A stretch of DNA of 33,844 nt from Pseudomonadota bacterium (GCA_021808285.1 JAKBBV010000029.1:1-33844); one strand, 5' to 3'; numbered from the stretch's first letter, positions 24,540 to 33,607 are shown. Numbers and translations are program-made. The notes: generated from the letters alone by a model not told the origin.

Positions 24540-25288
24540 CGACGATATCGCTGGATCAGCATAGCGAGATAGAACCACAAGAGAATCCCGGCTAGCGCAA
24601 ACCAGGTCACGGCATAGGCGAGGTGGTTATTTGGGATGTCTCCGGGTAAAGCCCGCGGCTGAAGGCCAATCGGCGGCGGCGTCTCGTGCTCGGCGGCGAG
24701 CAGCAATGGCGCTGGTCTCTTAAGGCCCGCCCTCGTCGCCAAATCCGCCAAGGTCTCCGCGTCGATCACCCGCACCACGATCATGCCGCCTCCCCGCGAC
24801 ATGACGGCCGAACCAAGCCACGGACGGGACCCTGGCTCCCTGAGAATGCCGACGACGCTTCCGATCTGGGGAAAACGCTGCGGCAGGGGTGAGGTCTTGC
24901 CGGCAAATGCCGGAATAAGACCGCGGTCGACGAGGATGCCATCGTAGCGCGAGCCGGCGAGCCGACAGATACCCAGACGACGCCAGCCGATGGCGCCATC
25001 CGCTACGGCGTAGCGATAAAGACTCGGAGCTCCTTTCAGCTCCGGCGCAGATTGGCAGGTCGCGGCGACGCGCACGAAGGCATGATCTCCGTCCAGAGAC
25101 AGAACGTCCGGCGCTGGGCGCGCAGGAGCAGTCTGCAGGGCCGCAATCCTCGCCAGCAGGTCCTCCTTCCAGGCCAGCCGGCGCATCTGCCAGTCGCCCA
25201 GCCAAAGGAGAGTCAAGAACACCGCAAGAGCACTGATTGTCAGAATCAGGGGAAAGCCCGGGCGCAACCCATGGCGCGAGGCATTCAT
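24536..25288 (-). CDS. SURF1 family cytochrome oxidase biogenesis protein
   Basis: SURF1 proteins help insert heme a into subunit I of aa3 oxidases. This 250-residue protein has the family layout: one N-terminal membrane helix (about 14-31, then LGDWQMRRLAWKEDLLARI), a periplasmic domain with GWRRLGICRLAG and ILVDRGLIPAF, the NNHLAYAVTWFALAGILLWFY motif, and the second helix (about 225-245). The residues usually written NNHL-Y-TW are intact. It is downstream of ctaE and DUF983 after a 108-bp gap and coupled by ATGA overlap to thrC. Position and motifs agree. Confidence 0.93.
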   Translation of the reverse strand: MNASRHGLRPGFPLILTISALAVFLTLLWLGDWQMRRLAWKEDLLARIAALQTAPARPAPDVLSLDGDHAFVRVAATCQSAPELKGAPSLYRYAVADGAIGWRRLGICRLAGSRYDGILVDRGLIPAFAGKTSPLPQRFPQIGSVVGILREPGSRPWLGSAVMSRGGGMIVVRVIDAETLADLATRAGLKRPAPLLLAAEHETPPPIGLQPRALPGDIPNNHLAYAVTWFALAGILLWFYLAMLIQRYRR

Positions 25289-25396
25289 CTTGAACCCTTC
25301 CAGGGCACCGTCATACCCTTGGCGACGTCCTGCAAGCGCAACGGCCTAGACGGGGGTGAGTTTGCGCGGGCTTCATATCCTGCACGTTCTTGAGAC

Positions 25397-25774
25397 TCAC
25401 AGTGGGGGCCTCTCTCCGCAATTGCGCATCTGGGCGGCAATCATCAGACCCTTCATCGGACGCAACAGGCCAAGGCACAAGGCGACACCCGCCGGGAGCC
25501 AGATCACGAGGTCAACCCAGACCGGCGGATTGAACATCACCTCGGTCAGCAGCGCCGCGAAGACTACTATGAATCCCGCGATGAGGATAACAAAGACCGC
25601 CGGTCCATCGCCGCTATCGACGGTCGCCAGATTATAGTCGCAGGACGCACATCGATCGTGCAGCTTGAGAAAACCGGAAAACAGACGGCCCTTCCCACAG
25701 CGGGCGCAACGCCCCGTCGCGCCCCAGAGAAAAGGGCGAATCTGCCTGAAGCGCCCTCCTCCGGCGTCGCTCAA
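25397..25774 (-). CDS. DUF983 family membrane protein of the cta operon
   Basis: A 125-residue protein with two CxxC pairs (C23/C26 and C42/C45; [27 protein letters not shown]), likely binding zinc or another metal, followed by two membrane helices at about 58-78 and 85-104. DUF983 proteins commonly sit in aa3-oxidase operons next to SURF1. Their exact role is not established. The start is TTG 25774, overlapping the ctaE stop (TTGA), which implies coupling. The frame stays open far upstream through ctaE, but that part is antisense-frame noise. No ATG lies near the family start. Confidence 0.88.
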   Translation of the reverse strand: MSDAGGGRFRQIRPFLWGATGRCARCGKGRLFSGFLKLHDRCASCDYNLATVDSGDGPAVFVILIAGFIVVFAALLTEVMFNPPVWVDLVIWLPAGVALCLGLLRPMKGLMIAAQMRNCGERPPL

Positions 25775-26646
25775 TGACCCCAGCCTGCCCCGAAAATCAC
25801 GTAGATGAACGTGAACAGGAACAGCCAGACGACGTCGACAAAGTGCCAGTACCAGGCTGCCGCCTCGAAGCCAAAATGCTGCTTGGGAGTAAATCCGCCG
25901 TTTAACAGGCGAACCAGGCACACGGTGAGGAAGATCGTCCCGACGATGACATGGAAGCCGTGGAAGCCGGTGGCCATGAAGAAGCTTGAGCCATAGAGGC
26001 CCGAATTGGTCGCGTCCGGACCATAGAAGAGCTTGTCGGTCAGGATGTGATGATACTCGTAGGCCTGGATTGAGGTGAACAGAACACCCAAAAGGATAGT
26101 CAGGAGAAGGCCGATTTTGGCGCCCTGCCTGTCGCCCTGCTGAAGCGCATGGTGAGCCCAAGTCACCGTGGTTCCCGAGAGCAGGAGCGTCAGGGTATTG
26201 ATGAGAGGAAGCTCGAACGGCGGCACCGCCTCCACGCCCTGCGGCGGCCAGGTCGCCCAGGCGGCGCCGACGCCGTCCACCGGCGACAGGGTCCGGACGT
26301 GATGGAAGAGAGCCATCTCGAAGAAAATCCAGAACCAGGCGACGAAGAACATGACTTCCGAGGCAATGAAGAGGATCATGCCATAGCGAAGGCCGATCGA
26401 GACCACGGGCGTATGGTCCCCGTGATTGCCTTCCTTGACCACATCGGCCCACCAAGCGGCCATGGTGAAGAGAACGCCGGCGAAACCCAGCGCCAGCACC
26501 CACCAGTCGCCCTTGGGAAGTCCGAGAATCCCCTTCAGCCCAATGACCAGGCCAAGCGCCAGGACGACCGCGGACATCGAGCCCACCAGCGGCCAAGGGC
26601 TCGGGTTCACCAGGTGGTAGTCGTGCTTGACGCCTTCGTGAGCCAT
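25771..26646 (-). CDS. ctaE: Cytochrome c oxidase subunit III
   Basis: Subunit III (291 residues) stabilises the proton-uptake site of the aa3 oxidase. Seven hydrophobic segments are visible, at about residues 20-40, 47-65, 85-108, 145-165, 175-195, 215-240 and 262-285. The conserved carboxylate E97 lies in [54 protein letters not shown] and the C-terminal [13 protein letters not shown] are family signatures. It lies 86 bp after ctaG and is coupled at its stop to the DUF983 gene. No damage is visible. Confidence 0.97.
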   Translation of the reverse strand: MAHEGVKHDYHLVNPSPWPLVGSMSAVVLALGLVIGLKGILGLPKGDWWVLALGFAGVLFTMAAWWADVVKEGNHGDHTPVVSIGLRYGMILFIASEVMFFVAWFWIFFEMALFHHVRTLSPVDGVGAAWATWPPQGVEAVPPFELPLINTLTLLLSGTTVTWAHHALQQGDRQGAKIGLLLTILLGVLFTSIQAYEYHHILTDKLFYGPDATNSGLYGSSFFMATGFHGFHVIVGTIFLTVCLVRLLNGGFTPKQHFGFEAAAWYWHFVDVVWLFLFTFIYVIFGAGWGH

Positions 26647-26732
26647 GTCCGCCTTCTCTAGTCCAAAGCCTTAAATCTCAGCATCCCGCGCTCCAGTTTG
26701 AGCGCCTAGACCGCATCATCGCCAACGCGGTC

Positions 26733-27359
26733 CTATAGCCTCGCCTTCGCCTTTCCGCCAAGAGGCGCGGACGTATCCGCAGACGCCGTCTTCGGCGCGT
26801 CCGTGGCAGGGAAGAAGGTGTAGGATAGGGTTATGTCCGGTTCATACCGCGTGTCGCGATCTTGGCCGTAGCGTGGATCGACAAAATAGACGACTGGGAA
26901 CTCCGCTGTCTGTCCCGGGGCCAAGGTCTGGTCGCTGAAACAGAAGCATTCGAGCTTGGAGAAATATTGTCCCGCCGCCTCAGGCACGACATTGAACAGG
27001 GCCCGCGCTGTGACCGTGTGGTCGCTGGTGTTGGTGGCCCGAAAAAAGGCCAAATTCGAGGCCCCCAGGTGCACGGTCTGGCTCGCCTGTTCCGGTTTGA
27101 AGGCCCAGGGCACGCCGTTGACGTTGGTGTCGAACTTCACAACCACAGTCTGGGCCGAGACCCGGCCAGGGGTGAATGTCGCGCGTTTCACCGCGCCGTT
27201 GAAGCCCGTCGCCGCACAGAACGCGCGATAGAATTGTGGCGCCTCAGCCACCAGCCCTAACATGACGGCCAGGAAACCCGCACAAATCAGGACCACGGTC
27301 CGATTCGCTTGAGCACGCCTTTCCGCCTGAGGAGGTTCCTTAGGGGTTGAGTCCGCCAT
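26733..27359 (-). CDS. ctaG: Cytochrome c oxidase assembly protein CtaG (Cox11 family)
   Basis: CtaG delivers copper to the CuB site of subunit I. The 208-residue protein has one N-terminal membrane helix (about 20-40) and a periplasmic immunoglobulin-like domain. YRAFCAATGFNG precedes it (C48), and the copper-binding pair is C138 and C140 in LECFCFSDQ. NTSDHTVTARALFNVVPEAAGQYF and FPVVYFVDP are typical. The last 25 residues are a disordered Ala/Lys tail. Its first 20 bases overlap the 3' end of the small membrane protein gene, so the two are tightly linked. Identification is firm. Confidence 0.96.
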   Translation of the reverse strand: MADSTPKEPPQAERRAQANRTVVLICAGFLAVMLGLVAEAPQFYRAFCAATGFNGAVKRATFTPGRVSAQTVVVKFDTNVNGVPWAFKPEQASQTVHLGASNLAFFRATNTSDHTVTARALFNVVPEAAGQYFSKLECFCFSDQTLAPGQTAEFPVVYFVDPRYGQDRDTRYEPDITLSYTFFPATDAPKTASADTSAPLGGKAKARL

Positions 27360-27489
27360 TGTGACTGATCTTGATGACAGTGATGATGAAGATGAGGACC
27401 ACGAAGGCGGCCAGCGCGCAGGCCAAGAGGAGATTGCGTCCTCGCCGCGCCTTCGCCGCCGCCTCGCTCTCGTGTTTAGGGTCGTTCAT
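27340..27489 (-). CDS. 49-residue single-pass membrane protein of the cta operon
   Basis: Translation of the 150-bp frame gives a protein starting MNDPKHESEAAAKARRGRNL, with a basic patch and then one strongly hydrophobic helix (about residues 19-41, rich in Leu, Val and Ile) and a short tail. Its ATG overlaps the ctaB stop (ATGA, 27486-27489), and its TAA lies 20 bp inside ctaG. Small single-pass proteins are common at exactly this place in alphaproteobacterial ctaB-ctaG clusters and are often left unannotated. A role in oxidase assembly (CoxF-like) is inference. It is too short for most automatic gene calls; the tight overlaps on both sides and the protein layout support it. Confidence 0.82.
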   Translation of the reverse strand: MNDPKHESEAAAKARRGRNLLLACALAAFVVLIFIITVIKISHNGGLNP

Positions 27490-28469
27490 AGAAGGCGGCC
27501 GCTTAGCACGCCGACATGCTCGATGAGCAGAGTGGCGAATAGGCCGAACAGGTAGAAAAGCGAATAGGCGAACAGATCCCGAGCCTTCCTCGCTCCCCTG
27601 CCCACCTTGTAAAGGGTGGTCTTCACCGGGTCCGAGACAAGCTCACCATCATCGCGGTCGCCGTGGACCAACAGCCGCATTGCGAAACCAATCAGTCCCG
27701 CGCCCCCAAGAGCGGCGACCGCGCCAAATAGCAGTCCGCCCAGACCCGTAAAGACCGGCGTCAACCCGAGCGGCGCAAGCACAAGGCAATAGGCGAGTAT
27801 TTGACGCCGGGTCGAAGCCCGCCCTTTGACCAGAGGCATCATCGGCACGCCCGCCGCAGCGTAGTCCTCGCAGGTGTAGAGTGAAAGGGCCCAGAAGTGG
27901 GGTGGGGTCCAGACAAAGATAATCGCCACGAGGAGCCAGGCGTTAATCGGCGCTGCGCCAGTGGCTGCCGCCCAGCCGACAAGGGGCGGCAGAGCTCCAG
28001 CCAATCCGCCAATGACGATGTTCTGCGGTGTCCGACGCTTGAGCCAAAGCGTGTAGACGACGACGTAAAAGGCGATGGTGAAGGCTAGGCATCCAGCCGC
28101 GAACCAGTTCGCAGCAAGGCCCATGACGGCGACAGAAAAGAGCGACAGTGTGAGCCCGAGCGCCCTGGCGTCTGCGGGCTGAACGCGCCCCGCAGGAACC
28201 GGACGTCTGCGCGTACGGCGCATGACCGCGTCGATGTCGGCGTCATAGGCCATGTTAAGCGCCGCGGAACCGCCAGCGCCAACGGCGATGCAGAGGATGG
28301 CCACCGCCGCGAGCCAGGGGTCCATCTTGACCGGAGCGCAAACCAGGCCAGTGATCGCAGTGAACACCACGAGCGACATCACTCTGGGCTTGAGCAGAGC
28401 GATATAGTCCGAGGCGTAGGCAATACGCGCCAGAGCTGGGCCGGTCTCGGCGGCCTCCATGCTGGTCAT
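27486..28469 (-). CDS. ctaB: Heme o synthase (protoheme IX farnesyltransferase)
   Basis: CtaB adds a farnesyl chain to heme b, giving heme o, the precursor of heme a. The 327-residue UbiA-family enzyme has about nine membrane helices. The first polyprenyl-diphosphate Mg motif is NMAYDADID (72-80) with the following basic stretch AVMRRTRRRPVPAG. YIALLKPRVMSLVVFTAITG marks the N-terminus and VWTPPHFWALSLYTCEDYAAAGVPMMP the second conserved loop. GAGGT lies about five bases before ATG 28469. It lies 19 bp after ctaD and is coupled to the small protein downstream. The heme a synthase gene ctaA is not in this window. Confidence 0.96.
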   Translation of the reverse strand: MTSMEAAETGPALARIAYASDYIALLKPRVMSLVVFTAITGLVCAPVKMDPWLAAVAILCIAVGAGGSAALNMAYDADIDAVMRRTRRRPVPAGRVQPADARALGLTLSLFSVAVMGLAANWFAAGCLAFTIAFYVVVYTLWLKRRTPQNIVIGGLAGALPPLVGWAAATGAAPINAWLLVAIIFVWTPPHFWALSLYTCEDYAAAGVPMMPLVKGRASTRRQILAYCLVLAPLGLTPVFTGLGGLLFGAVAALGGAGLIGFAMRLLVHGDRDDGELVSDPVKTTLYKVGRGARKARDLFAYSLFYLFGLFATLLIEHVGVLSGRLL

Positions 28470-28488
28470 GCCGACCTCATCCGCCCAT

Positions 28489-30168
28489 TCAGTGGCTGTC
28501 GGCGTGAATCACCGGCAGCTCGTTGAACTGATGGAAGGGCGGCGGCGAGGGCAGCGTCCACTCCAGGGTCGTGGCTCCAGCGCCCCACGGATTGGCGCGC
28601 GCTGGACGCCGGCGCAAGGCCGCCTCGAGCATCACCAGAACGAAGACACCCAGCCCCACCAGAGTGATCGCGTAACCGATGGAGGACAGGTGGTTCCAGA
28701 AGGTGAAGGCCACCGGATAATCGATCGAGCGACGCGGCATGCCCTGCAGGCCAAGGAAATGCTGCGGGAAGAAGATTATGTTGACGCCCACAAAGGTGAT
28801 CCAGAAGTGCGTCGCGCCCAGCGCCTCGTTATAGCGCACGCCCCACATCTTCTCGAACCAGTAGTAGAAACCAGCAAAGATGGCAAAGACGGCGCCTAAG
28901 CTCAGCACATAGTGGAAATGGGCGACAACATAATAACTGTCGTGCAGGGCGTAATCGATGCCAGCGTTCGCGAGAACCACGCCTGTAACGCCACCGACTG
29001 TGAACAGAAAGATGAAGCCGATAGCGAACAGCATGGGAGTCTTGAACTCCAGAGAGCCCCCCCACATGGTGGCGATCCAGGAGAAAACCTTCACGCCGGT
29101 CGGCACGGCGATGACCATGGTCGCGGCGACGAAATAGGCTTGCAGGTTGAGCGGCATGCCCACGGTGAACATGTGGTGCGCCCAGACAATGAAGCCGAGG
29201 AAGCCGATCGCAACCATAGCGTAGGCCATGGCCAGGTAGCCGAAGACGGGCTTACCGGAGAAGGTCGAGACGACGTGGCTAATGATGCCAAATCCCGGAA
29301 TGATGAGGATGTATACTTCTGGGTGACCAAAGAACCAGAATAGGTGCTGGTACATGATTGGATCGCCGCCGCCGGCGGGATCGAAGAAATGGGTGCCGAA
29401 ATTCCGGTCGGTCAGGAGCATGGTGATGGCCCCCGCGAGTACCGGCAGGGAGAGAAGCAGGAGGAACACCGTCACCAGGATCGACCAGACGAACAGCGGC
29501 ATGCGATGCAGGGTCATGCCCGGAGCCCGCATGTTGAAGATGGTGGTGATGAAGTTGATGGCGCCAAGAATGGAGCTGGCGCCCGCCAGGTGGACGGCGA
29601 GAATGGCGCAATCAAAGGCCGGTCCCGGCATGCCGACGGTGGAGAGCGGCGGATACATGGTCCAGCCGCCGCCAAAACCCCGCCCAGGCCCGCCATCGAC
29701 AAACATCGACGTGATCAGCATCACCCACGAGGCCACCAGCAGCCAAAAGCTAATGTTGTTCATGCGCGGGAAGGCCATGTCTGGCGCCCCGATCATGAGC
29801 GGGACGAACCAGTTGCCAAAGCCGCCGATCATGGCTGGCATGACCATGAAGAAAATCATGATCAACCCGTGCGCTGTAACGACAGCGTAGTACCCATGCT
29901 TGGTCTGCTCAACGAGACCCATCAAGTTTATCGCCGAATTGGGCGAAAAGATCTGAATGCCCGGCTCGGCCAACTCCCAGCGGATCAACCCTGACAACAG
30001 GGCCCCGATGATGCCCGCCTGAATGGCGAAAATGATGTAGAGTGTGCCGATATCCTTATGATTGGTCGACAGAAACCAGCGCGTGAAGAAGCCGGGCCTG
30101 GCGTCATGAGCGCCATGACCTGCGTCGGCATGAGCGGACCGACCGTGCGTTTGGGCGATATCAGCCAT
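28489..30168 (-). CDS. ctaD: Cytochrome c oxidase subunit I (aa3 type)
   Basis: Subunit I (559 residues, 12 helices) holds heme a and the heme a3/CuB centre that reduces oxygen. The ligands are in place: H100 (TAHGLIM, heme a), H282 and crosslinked Y286 (GHPEVY, CuB), H331 and H332 (AHHMF, CuB), H417 (heme a3) and H419 (heme a) in HFHYV. The D-channel Asp lies in [18 protein letters not shown] (D130). This is the A-type, high-proton-efficiency heme-copper oxidase. The His-rich N-terminus (about 25 residues) is likely cytosolic. It lies between ctaC (24 bp upstream) and ctaB (19 bp downstream). Confidence 0.98.
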   Translation of the reverse strand: MADIAQTHGRSAHADAGHGAHDARPGFFTRWFLSTNHKDIGTLYIIFAIQAGIIGALLSGLIRWELAEPGIQIFSPNSAINLMGLVEQTKHGYYAVVTAHGLIMIFFMVMPAMIGGFGNWFVPLMIGAPDMAFPRMNNISFWLLVASWVMLITSMFVDGGPGRGFGGGWTMYPPLSTVGMPGPAFDCAILAVHLAGASSILGAINFITTIFNMRAPGMTLHRMPLFVWSILVTVFLLLLSLPVLAGAITMLLTDRNFGTHFFDPAGGGDPIMYQHLFWFFGHPEVYILIIPGFGIISHVVSTFSGKPVFGYLAMAYAMVAIGFLGFIVWAHHMFTVGMPLNLQAYFVAATMVIAVPTGVKVFSWIATMWGGSLEFKTPMLFAIGFIFLFTVGGVTGVVLANAGIDYALHDSYYVVAHFHYVLSLGAVFAIFAGFYYWFEKMWGVRYNEALGATHFWITFVGVNIIFFPQHFLGLQGMPRRSIDYPVAFTFWNHLSSIGYAITLVGLGVFVLVMLEAALRRRPARANPWGAGATTLEWTLPSPPPFHQFNELPVIHADSH

Positions 30169-30192
30169 TTGACCTAGGGCTCCTGAGAAGGA

Positions 30193-31050
30193 TTATTCAG
30201 GCTTGGGCGCGGAGGCCGGCGCCACAGATGCCACTTGTGCGGGTTGCGGAACCTTGCTCGCCACCCAATTCTTAAATTGCGGCATTGTAACCACGTCGAC
30301 CTCAATCGGCATGAAGGAGTGGTTCGCTCCGCAGAGCTGTGAGCACTGTCCATAAAAGACGCCTGTGCGGTCAGCCTTGAACCAGGTTTCATTGAGGCGG
30401 CCGGGGACAGCATCCATCTTCACGCCGAAGGCCGGCACGGAGAAGGAATGGATGACGTCCTCGGCCGTGATCTCGACCTTCACCACCTGACCCACGGGCA
30501 CCACCATGGGATTAGTCGCCGCCAGCAGATAGGGGCGGCGCTGGGCCTTGGCGACATCTTCCGACAGAGGCATGGAGGTGGCCGCCGGAATCTTTTGATC
30601 AGGATAGGCGTAATCCCAGTTCCACTGCCGCCCTGTGACCTTCACGGTCATGAAGGGCTTAGGCATGTCGTGTTCCGCGAAAAGCAGCTTGAACGAAAAG
30701 ATCGCGATGAACATCAAGATCAGCACTGGACCCACAGTCCAGGCGATCTCCACTGGCGTGTTGTGACTGAAACGGGCTGGCGTAGGGTTGGCCCGCTTGT
30801 TGAAGCGCACGATCACGATCAGGAGGAGCACGAGGACGAGCAGTGCGATCCCGGTGATAATCGGCAGCAGAATGTTGTTGTGGAACCAGATTTGTTCGAA
30901 TCGAATCTGGGACGCGGCAGGCTGGAGGCCAATCGCCCTGTCTGCCGGCTGGCCTAATTGGCCCTCAGCAAACGCGCATGGGGCCGAGGCCAGCGCAATG
31001 AAAGCGCCAAGGGATTGGCTGATTGCAATCGGAGAGACGCGAAACTTCAT
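30193..31050 (-). CDS. ctaC: Cytochrome c oxidase subunit II
   Basis: Subunit II (285 residues) accepts electrons from cytochrome c at its CuA centre. A signal peptide (about 1-28, ending CAFA) is followed by two membrane helices (about 62-82 and 105-124) and a periplasmic cupredoxin domain. WNWDY (143-147) holds the electron-entry Trp. The CuA ligands are H201, C236, C240, H244 and M247. The residue between the two cysteines is Q238 (CSQLCG), where most family members have Glu, whose side chain also binds the Mg/Mn site at the subunit I interface. The last 20 residues are a Pro/Ala tail with no heme-c motif. It is the first gene of the cta operon and divergent from tldD. Confidence 0.96.
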   Translation of the reverse strand: MKFRVSPIAISQSLGAFIALASAPCAFAEGQLGQPADRAIGLQPAASQIRFEQIWFHNNILLPIITGIALLVLVLLLIVIVRFNKRANPTPARFSHNTPVEIAWTVGPVLILMFIAIFSFKLLFAEHDMPKPFMTVKVTGRQWNWDYAYPDQKIPAATSMPLSEDVAKAQRRPYLLAATNPMVVPVGQVVKVEITAEDVIHSFSVPAFGVKMDAVPGRLNETWFKADRTGVFYGQCSQLCGANHSFMPIEVDVVTMPQFKNWVASKVPQPAQVASVAPASAPKPE

Positions 31051-31140
31051 GGTCCTCTCGGCTCTATCCGCAGTGAGCTGGTCTGATCTCGAGGCCGACG
31101 CAGAGGCGCGCCCGCGTCCGAGATGTGTCCTTGGCGCGGT

Positions 31141-31169
31141 GCATTAGCCATAAGACGAGGGATTGCCAA
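31141..31169 (-). promoter_or_regulatory. Candidate promoter for the cta operon
   Basis: On the - strand TTGGCA (complement of 31164-31169) and TAATGC (complement of 31141-31146) are separated by 17 bp, about 90 bp before the ctaC start. The -10 region reads GCTAATGC, which partly matches the Caulobacter housekeeping consensus (TTGaCgS, 10-14 bp, GCTANAWC as I remember it). It lies in the 230-bp divergent region shared with tldD. Not tested against a background model. Confidence 0.4.
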
Positions 31170-31280
31170 GGCGATTGCACAGGGTGATGGCGTTAGAGGC
31201 CCCATATGCACGCCGGTCTTTCGATATTGACGCCGCGTGGCTATGTCTCTGGTCCGCCTTCCGCCTGGAGCCCCCGCCTC

Positions 31281-32705
31281 ATGACCGCACTCGCGCCTTC
31301 GATCCTGGAAGCCTCCGGTGTGAACGCCGCCCGAGCGGCCGAAATCCTCGGTGACGCGCTTCGCGGCGCGGACGACGGCGAAATCTTTCTTGAGCGCTCG
31401 GAAAGCGAATCGTTCCTGTTTGACGACGGCAGGCTGAAATCGGCGGCGTTCGACTCGACACAGGGCTTCGGTCTGAGGGTCGTGGCGGGCGAAACCGCTG
31501 GCTACGCCCACTCGAGCGAGATCAGCGAACGCTCCCTGCGTAGGGCGGCCGGCTCGGCGGCGCTTGCCAAGCGCGGCTACGAGGGCGTGGCCGCGGAAGC
31601 GCCGCCGGCGACGAATCGACGACTGTACGGTGCGGATGACCCCCTGGCGTCACCCGGCTTCGCCGACAAGGTGGCCCTGCTACAGGCGATTGATGCCTAC
31701 GCCCGGGCGCGCGACCCGCGCGTCGTTCAGGTCGCGGTCGGCCTCGCCGGAGAGCGGCGCGTGGTGGAAATCCTGCGGGCTGACGGCCCCCTGATCCAGG
31801 ATGTCCGCCCACTGGTGCGACTCAATGTCCAGGTCACGGTGGAGTCCAATGCGAGGCGGGAGACCGGGACCTCCGGTGCAGGTGGGCGTGCGAGTTTCGA
31901 AACCTGGATCCATCCAGACCACTGGCGGGACCAGGTGAACGAGGCCCTCCGCCAGGCCTTGATCAATCTGGAGTCTGTGGACTGTCCGGCTGGGGAGATG
32001 GATGTGATCCTTGGTCCCGGCTGGAACGGGGTCCTGCTCCATGAGGCGGTCGGACACGGGTTGGAGGGGGATTTCAACCGCAAGGGAACCTCGGCCTTCT
32101 CAGGACGCATCGGCGAGCGGGTGGCGGCGAGCGGGGTGACCGTGTTCGACGACGGCGCCATTGAAGGTCGCCGCGGCTCGCTTACCGTGGACGATGAGGG
32201 CACCCCCACCACCCGCACGGTGCTGATCGAGGATGGCGTCCTTCGCGGATATATGCATGACCGCCAGAGCGCACGCCTGACGGGAAGCCAGGTCACAGGC
32301 AATGGGCGACGCCAGTCCTACGCCCACGCGCCCATGCCGCGGATGACCAATACGGCCATGCTCGCCGGCGAGCACAAGCGGGAGGAGATGATCGCTTCGG
32401 TCAAGCGCGGGCTCTATTGCGCCGCTTTCGCCGGGGGGCAGGTGGACATCACCAACGGCAAGTTCGTGTTTCAGTGCACTGAGGCCTATCTGATCGAGAA
32501 CGGCCGCGTGACCTCGCCTGTCAAGGGCGCGACCCTGATCGGTGATGGCCCCTCCGCCCTGACCCGCGTGACGATGATCGGCGACGACTTCGCCTTCGAC
32601 CCCGGGATTGGCGTCTGCGGCAAGTCCGGTCAGGGCGTCCCCGTGGGTGTGGGGCAACCGTCGCTAAAGATTCAGGGCCTGACCGTCGGCGGCACCGGCG
32701 TGTGA
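31281..32705 (+). CDS. tldD: Metalloprotease TldD
   Basis: TldD pairs with PmbA (TldE) to form a zinc peptidase that trims unfolded or antibiotic peptides in the cytosol. The 474-residue protein has the HExxxH motif HEAVGH (254-259), followed by GLEGDFNRKGTSAFSGRIGE, and the C-terminal VCGKSGQGVPVGVGQPSLKI with the cysteine region typical of TldD rather than PmbA. I chose ATG 31281, with GGAG at 31267-31270; an upstream ATG at 31206 would add 25 residues with no family likeness. It is divergent from ctaC and overlaps the following transporter start by GTGA. No pmbA is in the window. Confidence 0.95.
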   Translation: MTALAPSILEASGVNAARAAEILGDALRGADDGEIFLERSESESFLFDDGRLKSAAFDSTQGFGLRVVAGETAGYAHSSEISERSLRRAAGSAALAKRGYEGVAAEAPPATNRRLYGADDPLASPGFADKVALLQAIDAYARARDPRVVQVAVGLAGERRVVEILRADGPLIQDVRPLVRLNVQVTVESNARRETGTSGAGGRASFETWIHPDHWRDQVNEALRQALINLESVDCPAGEMDVILGPGWNGVLLHEAVGHGLEGDFNRKGTSAFSGRIGERVAASGVTVFDDGAIEGRRGSLTVDDEGTPTTRTVLIEDGVLRGYMHDRQSARLTGSQVTGNGRRQSYAHAPMPRMTNTAMLAGEHKREEMIASVKRGLYCAAFAGGQVDITNGKFVFQCTEAYLIENGRVTSPVKGATLIGDGPSALTRVTMIGDDFAFDPGIGVCGKSGQGVPVGVGQPSLKIQGLTVGGTGV

Positions 32706-33607
32706 GTCCGGCTGAGGGGCGGTCGGGGACCCCAAGGTCTGGCGGCATCCGGGCGTGCCTGGTCCCGATCTTCGTTCTGGTCCTGGCTATGGGCTCGTTC
32801 CAGCTGGGTGCGTCGTTCGCTTTGGGCTTGTTTCCCCGCGTCGGACCAGCCGGGGCCGCCGCCCTGCGCATTCTGGCCTCAAGCCTCATTCTCGGCTTCG
32901 TCAGACGCCCTTGGCGCAGCCTGGGGCGCGGGCGGCCCCTCACCGGCCTGGTGATCTATGGCCTCGCCCTGGGGTCCATGAACACCCTCTTTTACATGGC
33001 TTTGAAGACCCTACCTTTGGGCGTCGCCGTCGCGATAGAGTTCACTGGGCCATTGGGTGTCGCCCTGGCCGCCTCCCGCCGTTGGATGGATCTGATATGG
33101 ATCGGCTTAGCGGCGGCAGGTTTATCCTTGCTTCTTCCCTTGGGTCTGTCTGGCGACGCAGTGGACCTGGGCGGGGCCCTGTTCGCCTTGGGTGCGGGGG
33201 TCTTCTGGGCGCTTTACATCCTCGCAGGCCGCCGGGCCGGCCTGACTTTTGGCGCCGACGCGGCTGGACTTGGCGTGATAGTGGCGGCGCTCGTCTTCGT
33301 CCCCGCTCAATACGCGATCGATGGTCCGCGACTGTTCGCACCAGACCTTTTGCCCCTAGCCCTGTTAGTGGGTCTCCTATCCAGCGCTCTACCCTATTCC
33401 ATGGAAATGTACGCATTGACCCGTCTACCGACCCGTCTCTTCGGGACCTTGATGAGCCTGGAGCCCGCCGTGGGGGCCCTTGCCGGCGCCTCCCTCATGG
33501 GCCAACACTTATCGCCGCTGCAATGGGTCGGCATTGCTGGCGTCATGGCGGCCTCGGCTGGAGCCGCGGCGGCGGGCGAGGTCCCGGCCGCGGCGCCTAC
33601 GGAGTAG
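32702..33607 (+). CDS. EamA family transporter (DMT superfamily, RhtA-like)
   Basis: A 301-residue inner-membrane exporter with about ten hydrophobic helices arranged as two EamA repeats. The second repeat is clear (GGALFALGAGVFWALYILAGRRAG...LEPAVGALAGASLMGQHLSPLQWVGIAGVMAAS). GPAGAAALRILASSLILG and ALKTLPLGVAVAIEFTGPLGVAL resemble the threonine/homoserine exporter RhtA, so an amino-acid substrate is plausible but unproven. The start is GTG 32702, overlapping the tldD stop (GTGA). An overlapping open frame that continues to 33795 is a shadow. It ends just before two hairpins and the IS edge. Confidence 0.9.
   Translation: MSPAEGRSGTPRSGGIRACLVPIFVLVLAMGSFQLGASFALGLFPRVGPAGAAALRILASSLILGFVRRPWRSLGRGRPLTGLVIYGLALGSMNTLFYMALKTLPLGVAVAIEFTGPLGVALAASRRWMDLIWIGLAAAGLSLLLPLGLSGDAVDLGGALFALGAGVFWALYILAGRRAGLTFGADAAGLGVIVAALVFVPAQYAIDGPRLFAPDLLPLALLVGLLSSALPYSMEMYALTRLPTRLFGTLMSLEPAVGALAGASLMGQHLSPLQWVGIAGVMAASAGAAAAGEVPAAAPTE

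Noticed and set aside
25775-26596. The frame of the DUF983 gene stays open about 820 bp upstream, giving a 399-residue open frame
   Set aside because: That upstream part lies in a wrong frame of ctaE and is Arg/Gly/His-rich low-complexity sequence; the true DUF983 start is the TTG overlapping the ctaE stop.
31227-31247. TTGACG followed by GCTATGTC before tldD, resembling a Caulobacter housekeeping promoter
   Set aside because: The two elements are only about 9 bp apart between hexamers, too close for a standard promoter.
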